The notes under the pieces were generated by a model that saw nothing but the letters and a program-made list of their open reading frames with translations, was not told where the DNA came from and made no database searches. This document shows positions 45,116-53,773 of a DNA stretch of 64,000 nt, piece by piece (within the stretch, counting starts at the first letter, position 1; each line of letters begins with the position of its first letter). Origin of the DNA: [Clostridium] clostridioforme AGR2157 (GTDB lineage Bacteria > Bacillota > Clostridia > Lachnospirales > Lachnospiraceae); the NCBI RefSeq assembly GCF_000424325.1, contig NZ_AUJR01000016.1, positions 1-64,000 of the forward strand, written 5' to 3'. The position numbers and the translations under genes were made by a program.

Positions 45116-45553
45116 ATGAGCTCTAAAACCAAAATTGTGGTACTAAGGATGAAGGAAATCATCTACACCGCAATCTTCGTAGGCCTTGCCATCCTTTTAA
45201 TTACCCTCTGTTTCATCATGTTCCGGCCTGGGAAGGACAACGTTTCCGTATCCGCTGAACCTGCCGGCTACCTGCCGGGCGTATACAGCGCGGCACTGAC
45301 CCTTGGCAGCGAAGATGTGAATGTAAAGGTAACTGTGGATGCCAACCGCATTACCTCCGTTGACCTGGTTCCATTAAGTGAGGCTGTCACCACCATGTAC
45401 CCGCTTATGCAGCCCACCCTGGATGACCTGGCCAGCCAGATTATAAGCAATCAGTCCACGGAGAACCTTACATATCCCAGCACCTCCCGCTATACCTCCA
45501 CTGCCCTGCTTAATGCCATCAACACGGCGCTGGACAAAGCAAAAGTGGATTGA
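45116..45553 (+). CDS. Small membrane-anchored FMN-binding-like protein
   Basis: A 145-residue protein with one N-terminal membrane helix (about residues 16-36) and an outside domain. YLPGVYSAAL, VNVKVTVDANRITSVDLV and SRYTSTALLNAINTALDKA follow the FMN_bind pattern of RnfG/NqrC-type domains. The threonine normally carrying FMN (SGAT motif) is replaced: here the spot reads YTSTALL, so covalent flavin attachment is uncertain. It may be a degenerate flavin domain with another role. It is transcribed divergently from addB and followed by a terminator. Confidence 0.7.
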   Translation: MSSKTKIVVLRMKEIIYTAIFVGLAILLITLCFIMFRPGKDNVSVSAEPAGYLPGVYSAALTLGSEDVNVKVTVDANRITSVDLVPLSEAVTTMYPLMQPTLDDLASQIISNQSTENLTYPSTSRYTSTALLNAINTALDKAKVD

Positions 45554-45597
45554 TAAAAGCGGGTGTATGTATCCCAAAGCACTCCTGCACGTCTTGA

Positions 45598-45632
45598 AGC
45601 TCCTGCCCCATGTCATGAAGGCGGGGGCTTTT
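45598..45632 (+). terminator. Terminator after the FMN-binding-like gene
   Basis: Arms AGCTCCTGCC (45598-45607) and GGCGGGGGCT (45620-45629) pair over 10 bp with two G-U wobbles and are followed by TTT. Confidence 0.6.
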
Positions 45633-45730
45633 CCGACGCACCAAATGTAAAAAACGGCAGATTGCTCTACCGTCTTATCCTACAAAAGAATATATTTTAT
45701 CGTACCATGTTTCCCGACCCGTGTCAAGTT

Positions 45731-45776
45731 GGCAAACACACGTTTTGTCCCTACGGCAAACACACGTTTTGTCCCT
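45731..45776. repeat. 22-bp direct repeat, two copies
   Basis: GGCAAACACACGTTTTGTCC begins at 45731 and again at 45755; the copies are identical over 22 bp with a 2-bp spacer (period 24). A shorter GGGACG-type sequence follows near 45793. Function unknown; two closely spaced sites with nearly two helical turns of spacing could bind a regulator. Confidence 0.7.
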
Positions 45777-46014
45777 TTCCCAGCCGTGCAGGGACGTTTA
45801 AGCCCCTGGACCCAGATAGATATAGGGGTACATGGTTCCGTCCTTTATACGCACGCCCATAAGCCTGGGAGGTTCTTTGGCAAAAACAGCTTCCTCTTCC
45901 TGCCCTATGCCAGGCAGACAGGCTTCCATACATAACCGTCAGTTAAGAAAATCCTCCCGCTGTTTAACGGCGCCTCCATTGCGCAGCGCCTTTCTATGGT
46001 CTATACTAACTATA

Positions 46015-46024
46015 TCCGGCCGGA
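46015..46024. promoter_or_regulatory. Perfect 10-bp palindrome before the XRE regulator
   Basis: TCCGGCCGGA lies 29 bp upstream of the regulator ATG, next to TATACT- and TTATAC-like promoter hexamers. It may be an autoregulatory operator. Confidence 0.35.
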
Positions 46025-46053
46025 CAATTATGTTATACAGAGGAGATTATTAT

Positions 46054-47133
46054 ATGGAAATTAAACTAGGCCCGCGCATTGCATCACTGCGCAAATCCAA
46101 ATCTATGACGCAGGAACAGTTAGCCCTTGCCCTGGGCGTGTCGCCTCCTGCTGTCAGCAAATGGGAGACAGGTGCCTCCTGTCCGGACATTGCTCTTTTA
46201 TGCCCTCTGGCCCGCGCCCTGGGAACCAATGTGGATACCCTGCTGCAGTTCGAGGAAACCCTTACAGAAGAACAGATTGATGCCCGGCTGAATGAAATCG
46301 TTGAGACAGCCCGGAATCATGGGTATGAAGCCGCGGACGGCATGGTACAATCGCTTCTGCATACCTATCCCTCAAGCATCCCCTTAAAATCCAGGGCAGT
46401 TACCTTGTTTGACCTGTTCGCGATGCTGTTTCCCGCCCAGCCCCAGCAGATTAAGGATGGCTGGATTAAGCAGAAGAAACAGCTTCTGGAGGACGTGCGT
46501 GCAAGCGGTGCCGCGGCCTTCTGGCAGGCAGCGGTATCCCACCTGGCTTCCATCGCCATAGTGGAAGGCGAGCTGGAGAAGGCAGAGAGCCTTTTAAAGG
46601 AACTGCCCCAGCACAGCACTGACTCCACCTCTATCTGGGCAATGCTGTACCTGAAAAAAGGAGAAGCTCCCCAGGCCTTGGAGGTCATACAGAAACGCCT
46701 GTATGTGCTGACACTCCAGGTACAGAGCTTCCTGACTCAGATGATGAACCCGGAAATGACCCCTGACACCGCAAGGACACTGGAACTGTGCGTCATTTAC
46801 CGCCAGCTGGAAGAACTGCTGGGCGTGGGAAATGGCATGAGCCCGGGCTTCTTTGCCCAGGCTTACCAGCGGGCCGGAAAAGACCAACAGGCATTGGACA
46901 GCATGATTCAGTTTGTGGACGCCATCACCGGCACGGTCCAGAAGCCTAATCCCATCCTGTTCTCTCCTGCGGTAAAGATAGATGGGGAACATCCTGCCGC
47001 CACAAAGGAAATGCGTGAACTGCTCCTTAAGGGCCTGCTGGAGGATGAGTATTATAAACAGTTTCTGAATGATGAACGGTTCCAGGCTGCAGTGGATAAG
47101 CTCAGGGGTAGCATCCAAGAAGAGACGGCCTGA
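46054..47133 (+). CDS. XRE-family transcriptional regulator with a TPR-like C-terminal domain
   Basis: A 359-residue protein. Residues about 5-60 form a Cro/C1-type helix-turn-helix (RIASLRKSKSMTQEQLALALGVSPPAVSKWETG). The rest is helical with repeat-like segments (EGELEKAESLLKEL, QALEVIQKRLYV, YQRAGKDQQALDSMIQ) resembling tetratricopeptide repeats used for effector or peptide binding. The ATG at 46054 has AGGAG eight bases upstream. A terminator follows. The target genes are not evident; the nearest gene downstream is convergent. Confidence 0.85.
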   Translation: MEIKLGPRIASLRKSKSMTQEQLALALGVSPPAVSKWETGASCPDIALLCPLARALGTNVDTLLQFEETLTEEQIDARLNEIVETARNHGYEAADGMVQSLLHTYPSSIPLKSRAVTLFDLFAMLFPAQPQQIKDGWIKQKKQLLEDVRASGAAAFWQAAVSHLASIAIVEGELEKAESLLKELPQHSTDSTSIWAMLYLKKGEAPQALEVIQKRLYVLTLQVQSFLTQMMNPEMTPDTARTLELCVIYRQLEELLGVGNGMSPGFFAQAYQRAGKDQQALDSMIQFVDAITGTVQKPNPILFSPAVKIDGEHPAATKEMRELLLKGLLEDEYYKQFLNDERFQAAVDKLRGSIQEETA

Positions 47134-47150
47134 GCATCCGATATAGCAAA

Positions 47151-47194
47151 AGGACAGCCGCACGGTAAAAATACCTGGCGGGCCGTCCTTTTTT
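47151..47194 (+). terminator. Terminator after the XRE regulator
   Basis: AGGACAGCC and GGCCGTCCT pair over nine positions with one mismatch, followed by TTTTTT. It lies 18 bp past the regulator stop; the following 250 bp up to 47442 contain no recognised gene. Confidence 0.7.
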
Positions 47195-47442
47195 ACATCT
47201 TTTACCTATTTGCATTAAAATGAGAAACTTTCTTACTGTGTCAATTCCATCCTGGTGCCCCTCCTGCTGCGTCACAATCCCTCTGAGCAGGATTGTCTTC
47301 CAAAGACTCACCATGGATTTAATGAAACAAATCAGCAGCGGATTCCCGTTTGCCTCGGCTATGCAGATAAGGGAGCGGCGGTCCGCGTCATTCCCGACAA
47401 CTCCCCATCCTCTCACCAAAGATGTCTTATCAGGAATTCCTA

Positions 47443-47655
47443 TTATCTTTCCTTTCGGAATTTCTTACTCTTAAACACATACACATGGGCAGCCATTGAG
47501 GCTCCGAACACAACCAGCAGAATGGATTCCACCACATCCGGAAACCGGTTAAATCCCACTCCGAAGCTGCAGGCAGCGTCCACAAGGAATATCCATTTCT
47601 CCACCTGGAACACCTTTTTCAGGTCATAGTCCTCCTTTTTGGTGGAGCAATACAT
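47443..47655 (-). CDS. Small membrane protein, function unknown
   Basis: A 70-residue frame beginning 14 bp after the nrdD stop on the same strand. It contains two hydrophobic stretches (WIFLVDAACSFGVGF and ESILLVVFGASMAAHVYVF) and a basic C-terminus (KSKKFRKER), consistent with two membrane helices. GGAAG lies close upstream of the ATG. No family was recognised. In many bacteria nrdG follows nrdD; this is not NrdG. The call is tentative. Confidence 0.45.
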   Translation of the reverse strand: MYCSTKKEDYDLKKVFQVEKWIFLVDAACSFGVGFNRFPDVVESILLVVFGASMAAHVYVFKSKKFRKER

Positions 47656-47669
47656 CCATCTTCCAGCCC

Positions 47670-50090
47670 TTATGCCTTTACTGTACTTGTATGATTCTGC
47701 TCCACAAACCTGCGGATGTTGGAAGCATTGGCAAACTTCTGTACGATGCCGTCGCTTACAATTACCAGGGTAGGTGCCTGCATGATGCCGAATTTTTCTG
47801 CCAGGTCAGGACGCTCCTCCGCATTGATAATCTGGTAATCCTGTCCCTTTAAGAACTCCTTTGCCGATACACAGTTGGGACAGGTCTTGGTGGTAAAGAG
47901 ATACAGGCGGGCTGAGGCGGCTCCCTTTTCCTTCCCCTGATGGGAAGCCTCTGTCCTGGCACTGTTCGCCCGCTCCCTGGTATCTGCCACGATTCTGGAC
48001 ACGCCATGCTTTAACTGGGATTTGCCTATGTTGTAGTTGGTACGGTTCTTGTACTCCTGGGTCTTGCCCTCGTTCCAGTTCTGGACCGGACGGTAGTAAC
48101 CGGTAATACGGCTGTAGACCTCTGCCTTCTCCCCGCAGATTGGACAGGTGAAATGCTCCCCAATCAGGTATCCGTGGCACTTGCAGATGGAATATGTAGG
48201 CGACAGGGTATAGTAAGGCAGCTTGTAGTTCTCAGCAATCGTGCGCACCAGGTTGGCTGCGGCCTTCCAGTCAGGCATCTTCTCACCCAGGAACGCGTGG
48301 AACACGGTTCCTGATGTGTACAGTGTCTGAAGCTCATCCTGGATGTCCAGGGCATCAAATACATCCTCCGTATAATCCACAGGAAGATGGGAGCTATTGG
48401 TGTAATACGGCGTATCCCCCTCTGCCCCGGCAGTGATAATGTCGGGATAGCGCTCCTTGTCATGCTTGGCCAGACGGTAGGTGGTGGACTCAGCCGGCGT
48501 AGCCTCCAGGTTGTAAAGGTCGCCGTACAGCTCCTGATAATCCGACAGGCGTTCCCTCATATGGTTCAGCACGTTCTTGGTGAACGCCTGGCATTCCCTG
48601 TGGGTCAGGTCCTTTCCGACCCATCTGGCATTGAGGCCTGCCTCGTTCATGCCTATGAGGCCGATTGTGGAAAAATGATTCTCAAAGGTGCCCAGATATC
48701 TCTTTGTGTAGGGATACAGGCCCTGGTTCAAAAGCTTTGTTATGACCTGGCGCTTGGTCTTTAAGGAGCGGGCAGACACATCCATCATGTGGTCCAGCTT
48801 TGCATAGAAGTCAGCCTCGTCCTTGGCCTGGTAAGCGATTCTTGGCATGTTGATGGTCACGACGCCCACGGAACCGGTGCTCTCGCCGGAGCCGAAGAAC
48901 CCGCCTGTCTTCTTGCGCAGCTCCCTGAGATCCAGACGGAGACGGCAGCACATGCTGCGGACATCGCTGGGCTGCATATCGCTGTTGATATAGTTGGAGA
49001 AGTAGGGCGTTCCGTACTTGGATGTCATCTCAAACAGAAGCCGGTTGTTCTCTGTATCTGACCAGTCAAACTCATTGGTAATGGAGTAAGTGGGGATGGG
49101 GTACTGGAATCCGCGTCCATTGGCATCACCTTCAATCATGGTCTCGATGAACGCCTTGTTAATCAGGTCCATCTCCCTCTTGCAGTCTTTATACTTGAAG
49201 TCCATCTCCCTGCCGCCTACAATAGCATTCATCTCTGCCATATCATCCGGAACAGTCCAGTCCAGGGTGATGTTGGAGAAGGGTGCCTGGGTGCCCCAGC
49301 GGCTGGGGGTATTCACTCCGTAGACAAAGGACTCAATGCACTTTTTTACCTCCGGATAACTTAAATTATCTGCTTTCACAAAGGGAGCAAGGTATGTATC
49401 AAAGGAAGAAAATGCCTGGGCTCCGGCCCATTCGTTCTGCATGATTCCCAGGAAGTTGACCATCTGGTTACAGAGCACGGACAGGTGCTTTGCCGGCGAG
49501 GAGGTAATCTTTCCCGTGATGCCTCCCAGGCCTTCCATAAGGAGCTGCTTTAAGGACCAGCCCGCACAGTATCCTGTGAGCATGGACAAATCGTGGATGT
49601 GGATGTCCGCATTGCGGTGTGCCTCTGCTATCTCCTGGTCGTAAATCTCGCTGAGCCAGTAGTTGGCTGTCACGGCACCGGAGTTGCTGAGAATCAGCCC
49701 TCCCACGGAATAGGTAACCGTGGAATTCTCCTTCACACGCCAGTCCTCCACCTTCACATAGCTGTTCACCACGTCCTTATAATCCAGAATCGTGCTGTTC
49801 ATGTTCCGTATCTTTTCCCGCTGCTTTCTATATAAAATGTAAGCCTTTGCCACATCTGTATATCCGGTCTGTTCAAGGACGTGCTCCACGCTGTCCTGGA
49901 TTTCTTCCACAGAAATCTTTCCATCCTTCATCTTATTCTGAAAATCTGCAGTCACCCTTAAGGATAACAACTCCAGAATCTCATTGTTGTAATCTTTGGA
50001 TGTTGCCCTGAATGCCTTTTTGATAGCCTCTGTTATCTTATTCAGACTAAACTCGGCAACTTCCCCATCCCTTTTAACTACCTGAATCAT
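47670..50090 (-). CDS. nrdD: Anaerobic (class III) ribonucleoside-triphosphate reductase with fused glutaredoxin-like domain
   Basis: An 806-residue glycyl-radical enzyme that makes deoxynucleotides in anaerobes. An N-terminal ATP-cone (VVKRDGEVAEFSLNKI) gives allosteric control. The catalytic core includes the GGLILSNSGAVTANYW-type region. Four cysteines near the C-terminus (CKCHGYL, CPICGEK) form the zinc site, followed by the radical glycine in RITGYYRPVQNWN. The last about 80 residues add a thioredoxin-fold domain with a CPNC site (TKTCPNCVSAKEF), probably a built-in reductant donor. The ATG at 50090 has AAGGAG eight bases upstream; an upstream TTG at 50108 is less likely. The activase NrdG is not in the window. 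NrdR-type boxes lie in its promoter. Confidence 0.93.
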   Translation of the reverse strand: MIQVVKRDGEVAEFSLNKITEAIKKAFRATSKDYNNEILELLSLRVTADFQNKMKDGKISVEEIQDSVEHVLEQTGYTDVAKAYILYRKQREKIRNMNSTILDYKDVVNSYVKVEDWRVKENSTVTYSVGGLILSNSGAVTANYWLSEIYDQEIAEAHRNADIHIHDLSMLTGYCAGWSLKQLLMEGLGGITGKITSSPAKHLSVLCNQMVNFLGIMQNEWAGAQAFSSFDTYLAPFVKADNLSYPEVKKCIESFVYGVNTPSRWGTQAPFSNITLDWTVPDDMAEMNAIVGGREMDFKYKDCKREMDLINKAFIETMIEGDANGRGFQYPIPTYSITNEFDWSDTENNRLLFEMTSKYGTPYFSNYINSDMQPSDVRSMCCRLRLDLRELRKKTGGFFGSGESTGSVGVVTINMPRIAYQAKDEADFYAKLDHMMDVSARSLKTKRQVITKLLNQGLYPYTKRYLGTFENHFSTIGLIGMNEAGLNARWVGKDLTHRECQAFTKNVLNHMRERLSDYQELYGDLYNLEATPAESTTYRLAKHDKERYPDIITAGAEGDTPYYTNSSHLPVDYTEDVFDALDIQDELQTLYTSGTVFHAFLGEKMPDWKAAANLVRTIAENYKLPYYTLSPTYSICKCHGYLIGEHFTCPICGEKAEVYSRITGYYRPVQNWNEGKTQEYKNRTNYNIGKSQLKHGVSRIVADTRERANSARTEASHQGKEKGAASARLYLFTTKTCPNCVSAKEFLKGQDYQIINAEERPDLAEKFGIMQAPTLVIVSDGIVQKFANASNIRRFVEQNHTSTVKA

Positions 50091-50222
50091 ACCACTTGCT
50101 CCTTTCAACCCACGTACACTTTATTCAACCCTTTTTCCGCGTCTGTTAAACCCGGAATGACACAGCTGTTTCACGGCTGTTAAAACGCAGGGCCCGCTCC
50201 GTATGGAGCGAGCTACGCACCC

Positions 50223-50291
50223 ATTATAGCAGATGGAAATACAAAACACAATATCTATGAATAACATTTTATATTATCCCAGATATTGTGT
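50223..50291 (-). promoter_or_regulatory. nrdD promoter with two NrdR-like boxes
   Basis: On the minus strand a promoter reads TTGTGT, 17 bases, TATAAT (-35 at 50246-50251, -10 at 50223-50228 in plus coordinates). Two NrdR-box-like sequences, ACACAATATCT (from 50246) and AGATATTGTGT (to 50291), are arranged 30 bp apart, about three helical turns, as NrdR boxes usually are. The proximal box overlaps the -35 hexamer, as expected of a repressor site. No nrdR gene is in the window. Confidence 0.7.
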
Positions 50292-50393
50292 CCTATTAAC
50301 TGTACTTATAACTCTTTTTCCCAGATCCCCGCAAAGCCGCATACCTGCGTGGTTTTTCGGACAGGGGGCATTTTATTTCATATTCACTTAAAT

Positions 50394-51674
50394 TCAGTCG
50401 GAATAAAGCTTTCCAAAAAGCTCTGCCGGCACATATGCCTTTACCGCGATTCCGTCCTCCTGGTATTCCTCCTCCAGAAGCTGACCATACTTGCGGATGG
50501 TCTGAATGCGTCCTGCCTGGCTGTATGGAAATACTTTTTCCAGCAGAATCCGCCTGCTGCGTATAATGGCCTGAAGCACCTTCTGAAGTTCTTCCAGCCC
50601 CTCTCCGGTCCTGGCCGAAATCCGCACCTGGTAGTCGGATGAGAAATCCCTGGGAATCTGCATGACACTGCTGTCCTCCCTGGCCTCCAGCTCACGGAAC
50701 CGGTCCACCTTGTTGAACACGGTGACTATGGTCTTATCCACGATCTCCAGTTCCTTCAGGGTTTCCTTCACCACGTGCATCTGCATGTCTATCTGCGGAT
50801 TGGAACAATCCACCACATGCAGGAGTATATCGCTGTAGCGTGCCTCCTCCAATGTACTCTTGAACGCCTCAATCAGATGATGGGGAAGCTTGCGGATAAA
50901 TCCTACAGTATCTGTAAGCAGTATCTGCTGGCCATCCTCCAGGGTATAGCTTCTGGTAGTGGGGTCCAGAGTGGCGAAAAGCTTATCCTCCGCCAGGATT
51001 CCCGCCCCGGTCAGACGGTTGAGCAGGGTGGACTTTCCCGCATTGGTGTAGCCCACAATAGCTGCGGAAAGGGCAAAATTCTTCTCTCTCTGCTGCCTGG
51101 TCACCTCCCGGTGGCGCTTCACATCCGCCAGCTCCTCCTTAAGCTGGCCGATTCGCTGGTGGATAAGCCTGCGGTCTGTTTCCAGCTTTTTCTCGCCGGG
51201 CCCTCTGGTGCCTATGCCGCCTCCCAGACGCGACAGGGAATTACGCATGCCTACCAGGCGCACGGCCCTGTATTTTAACTGGGCCAGCTCCACCTGAATC
51301 TTGCCCTCCCTTGTGCTGGCACGGGAGGCAAAGATATCCAGTATGACCATGGTCCTGTCCATGACCTTGGTGTCCAGGGCATCCTCCAGGTTCCTGAGCT
51401 GGGCCGGTGACAACTCATCGTCGCAGATAACGCCTGTGGCCCGGGTATCCCATAACAGCTCTCTCACCTCGTCTATCTTACCCTTCCCCAGGTAAGTGCC
51501 CGGATGGACCTTTTCCCGGTTCTGGATGATTCTGGCCACAGTCACAGCCCCGGCTGTGGAGGCCAGCTCCTCCAGCTCATCCAGGGAATCAGGCGTGTCC
51601 TCCTCCTCAGCAGTGCTCACCGCCACCAGTATTACCTTTTCCTGCAGTTCACTCAAATCAATTAATTCCGCCAT
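50394..51674 (-). CDS. hflX: GTPase HflX
   Basis: A 426-residue ribosome-associated GTPase that splits stalled 70S ribosomes under stress. The N-terminal HflX domain has the RNA-binding part (GKGKIDEVRELL, VICDDELSPAQLRNLE), then a glycine-rich linker (RLGGGIGTRGPGEKKLE). The G1 motif is GYTNAGKSTLL, G3 LTDTVGFI, G4 NKVD. The ATG lies 2 bp after the TPR gene stop, so dUTPase, TPR protein and HflX are likely one operon. Confidence 0.93.
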   Translation of the reverse strand: MAELIDLSELQEKVILVAVSTAEEEDTPDSLDELEELASTAGAVTVARIIQNREKVHPGTYLGKGKIDEVRELLWDTRATGVICDDELSPAQLRNLEDALDTKVMDRTMVILDIFASRASTREGKIQVELAQLKYRAVRLVGMRNSLSRLGGGIGTRGPGEKKLETDRRLIHQRIGQLKEELADVKRHREVTRQQREKNFALSAAIVGYTNAGKSTLLNRLTGAGILAEDKLFATLDPTTRSYTLEDGQQILLTDTVGFIRKLPHHLIEAFKSTLEEARYSDILLHVVDCSNPQIDMQMHVVKETLKELEIVDKTIVTVFNKVDRFRELEAREDSSVMQIPRDFSSDYQVRISARTGEGLEELQKVLQAIIRSRRILLEKVFPYSQAGRIQTIRKYGQLLEEEYQEDGIAVKAYVPAELFGKLYSD

Positions 51675-51676
51675 TC

Positions 51677-52681
51677 CTACCTCGTCTTCAAAAATGCAAT
51701 CTCATGCTCCGCGTCTTCATCGGAGCCAAACTCCTTTACAAAGTCCTCAAACAATGCCAGGGCTTTATCGTACTGCTGTAAGTGTTCGCAGGCAACGGCC
51801 CGGTTATACGAAAGCTCCTTCAAAAGCTCTCCGGAACCGTCCCCATCCTTCGTTTCTTTTTTGTCCGTCTCTTTGCCTGTTTTCCGGTCTTTCTCCTGTA
51901 GAGCCGCAGCCTGGGCAGCCGCGGCTACCTGGTACCCTTTGTCAAATGAATCATAAGCACTCTGATAATCCTCCGCAGCCATCTGGCATAGACCCATTTG
52001 ATTATAGATTTCACCATGTTCCATCCCATCCTTAAGTGCATCTTCATAAAGCGCCATAGCCTTATCGTATTCCTTCGCATCCACGCAGGCGCTTCCAGCG
52101 GCCAGCAGGGCCTCCTGCCTGCCGGGCACCGGCTTGTCCTTCTTATCCAGTGCTTCCGCCTCCTGGTAGCGCTTAATGGCATTATCCGTATCTCCCAGTC
52201 GGGCATAGCAGCTGCTCTGCCTGTACATATACTCCGGTGTGTCCGGCTTCATCTCCAGGAGAAGGTCATAGGTGTGAATAGCCGCATTATAATCCTTTAA
52301 CATAAACTCTGCGTCCGCCCTGTATAAGAGCACATCCCGTTTGAAATCCTCTGCTCCCCTGCCGGACTTTTCAAGGGCCGTATCAAAGGATCCGATGGCC
52401 CCTGCATAGTCCCCTGCCTCCAGCTTCTCTATACCCTCTGCACGGAACTGGCGTTTCTTGGAGGTGGTCATGTGCGCCACCAGCCGGAATGTTCCCACTG
52501 CAATCAGCCCCACGAGAAAGATGCAGATTGCCCATGCAATGACTGCTCTGATAATCCGGTTCCTCCTGCGGCGCCTGCGCGCTGCATTAGAGACCGGCCT
52601 TTTGCCTCCGTATCCAGGGTGCTGCCCCTTTGACTGGGGCCTTCGCCCGCTGCTGTATGACCTCTGTCCACGACTTCCCAT
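51677..52681 (-). CDS. TPR-repeat membrane protein
   Basis: A 334-residue protein. A basic N-terminus is followed by one membrane helix (about residues 43-65, RAVIAWAICIFLVGLIAVG) and then several tetratricopeptide repeats (GDYAGAIGSFDTALEKSG, KDYNAAIHTYDLLLEM, KEYDKAMALYEDAL, QYDKALALFEDFV). TPRs hold together protein complexes; the partner is unknown. A lysine/aspartate-rich insertion (KDRKTGKETDKKETKDGDG) lies before the last repeat. It sits between dUTPase and HflX with very small gaps. Confidence 0.85.
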   Translation of the reverse strand: MGSRGQRSYSSGRRPQSKGQHPGYGGKRPVSNAARRRRRRNRIIRAVIAWAICIFLVGLIAVGTFRLVAHMTTSKKRQFRAEGIEKLEAGDYAGAIGSFDTALEKSGRGAEDFKRDVLLYRADAEFMLKDYNAAIHTYDLLLEMKPDTPEYMYRQSSCYARLGDTDNAIKRYQEAEALDKKDKPVPGRQEALLAAGSACVDAKEYDKAMALYEDALKDGMEHGEIYNQMGLCQMAAEDYQSAYDSFDKGYQVAAAAQAAALQEKDRKTGKETDKKETKDGDGSGELLKELSYNRAVACEHLQQYDKALALFEDFVKEFGSDEDAEHEIAFLKTR

Positions 52682-52691
52682 ATATTCCTAC

Positions 52692-53207
52692 CTACCTTGC
52701 ATCCGTACTTCCAAAACCGCCGTTGCGCACATCACTGCATTCGTCGTCCACGGTGATGCCGTAGGGAATGAAAATTCCCTGTGCGAATCCCGCGCCCTGT
52801 CCCAGTTCCACGGTCTTTCCCTCCCTGGAATCATTGGTTATCTTAATGAACATATGGCCTTCATTGTCTGAATAAAAATAGTCGCTGTCAATGATTCCCA
52901 CTGTGTTGTTCAGCTGGAGCCTGAATTTAAATCCCAGGCTGCTGCGCGGAAAAATCTGGAGCACCCAGCCTGCGTCAATCTCCGCCCTGACGCCTGTGGG
53001 GACCTTCATGCTCTCACCAGGATCCAGGGTAAGGGGAACCGGGGTAAAGAAATCATATCCAGCGGAGCCGGACGTGGCCCTGGCCGGAAGCCGGATTCCT
53101 TCATAAATATGTATTATCTTTTCCTCCGGAGTATCCGGGAAGGTATCGGCCCAATCGGCCTTAAACTGTTCAAAACTAACTTTATGAAATTTCGCGATTC
53201 TCTGCAT
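52692..53207 (-). CDS. dut: dUTP diphosphatase
   Basis: A 171-residue trimeric-type dUTPase that hydrolyses dUTP to dUMP, keeping uracil out of DNA and feeding ThyA. All five motifs are visible: SGSAGYD, PRSSLGFK, NNTVGIIDSDYF, a GQGAGFAQGIF region and GGFGSTD at the C-terminus. A 30-residue N-terminal extension precedes motif 1. AGGAG lies upstream of the ATG. Confidence 0.92.
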   Translation of the reverse strand: MQRIAKFHKVSFEQFKADWADTFPDTPEEKIIHIYEGIRLPARATSGSAGYDFFTPVPLTLDPGESMKVPTGVRAEIDAGWVLQIFPRSSLGFKFRLQLNNTVGIIDSDYFYSDNEGHMFIKITNDSREGKTVELGQGAGFAQGIFIPYGITVDDECSDVRNGGFGSTDAR

Positions 53208-53374
53208 AATTTTCTCCTGTCTCTTTCATACTTTTACAAGTCTATCATAATCCCACAGAATTTTCTACTTTATTTTTTATTCCTTCTTTATTAGAAACTT
53301 TGATATATTCATATTCATTACAATCATAAAAGAACTTCACTTTTAGAAGTATTACACCGAACAGAGGGACATCT

Positions 53375-53638
53375 ATGAAAATTTCCTACAATTCCCAGCC
53401 ACAGAAAAATCTGATTGGCAATCAGATTTTCAAGCTGCGCAAGAGCAGAAAACTATCCCAGAAGGAAATGGCTGCCCAGCTCCAGGTGCAGGGCTATTAT
53501 TTCAGCGAACTGACCATCCTCAGAATTGAGAAAGGCAAACGCCTTGTGACGGACATTGAGCTTAAGATACTTTGCGACTATTTCCATATCACCCCCAATG
53601 ACCTGCTGGGATACGGGGATGACGGCCGTCTGGTATAG
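53375..53638 (+). CDS. Small XRE-family regulator
   Basis: An 87-residue single-domain protein with a Cro/C1 helix-turn-helix (NQIFKLRKSRKLSQKEMAAQLQVQG, then RIEKGKR and ILCDYFHITPNDLLGYGD). GAGGGA is upstream of the start. It is divergent from the dUTPase operon and followed by a second small XRE gene. It may control itself or the neighbours. Confidence 0.8.
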   Translation: MKISYNSQPQKNLIGNQIFKLRKSRKLSQKEMAAQLQVQGYYFSELTILRIEKGKRLVTDIELKILCDYFHITPNDLLGYGDDGRLV

Positions 53639-53773
53639 CAATGCATTGTACGTGTATTTATGCATTATATAGTGAATTCCCCCACTACTACATTTCAGCC
53701 TAATGTTTTTTTCACCTCTGGGATACAATAATACAAAAGATTTTGTAGATAATAGACAATGGTGGTGAAAAAC

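Larger units (their letters stand above)
45633..46053. other. Intergenic region with direct repeat and palindrome
   Basis: About 420 bp before the XRE regulator. It holds two copies of a 22-bp direct repeat (45731-45776), the palindrome TCCGGCCGGA at 46015-46024 and the regulator's ribosome site AGGAG. An in-frame extension of the regulator upstream to 45832 has no ribosome site and is not counted. No gene is recognised. Confidence 0.5.

Noticed and set aside
47220-47474. 84-codon plus-strand frame after the XRE regulator
   Set aside because: It overlaps the 70-residue membrane protein on the other strand, and lacks an SD and domain features.
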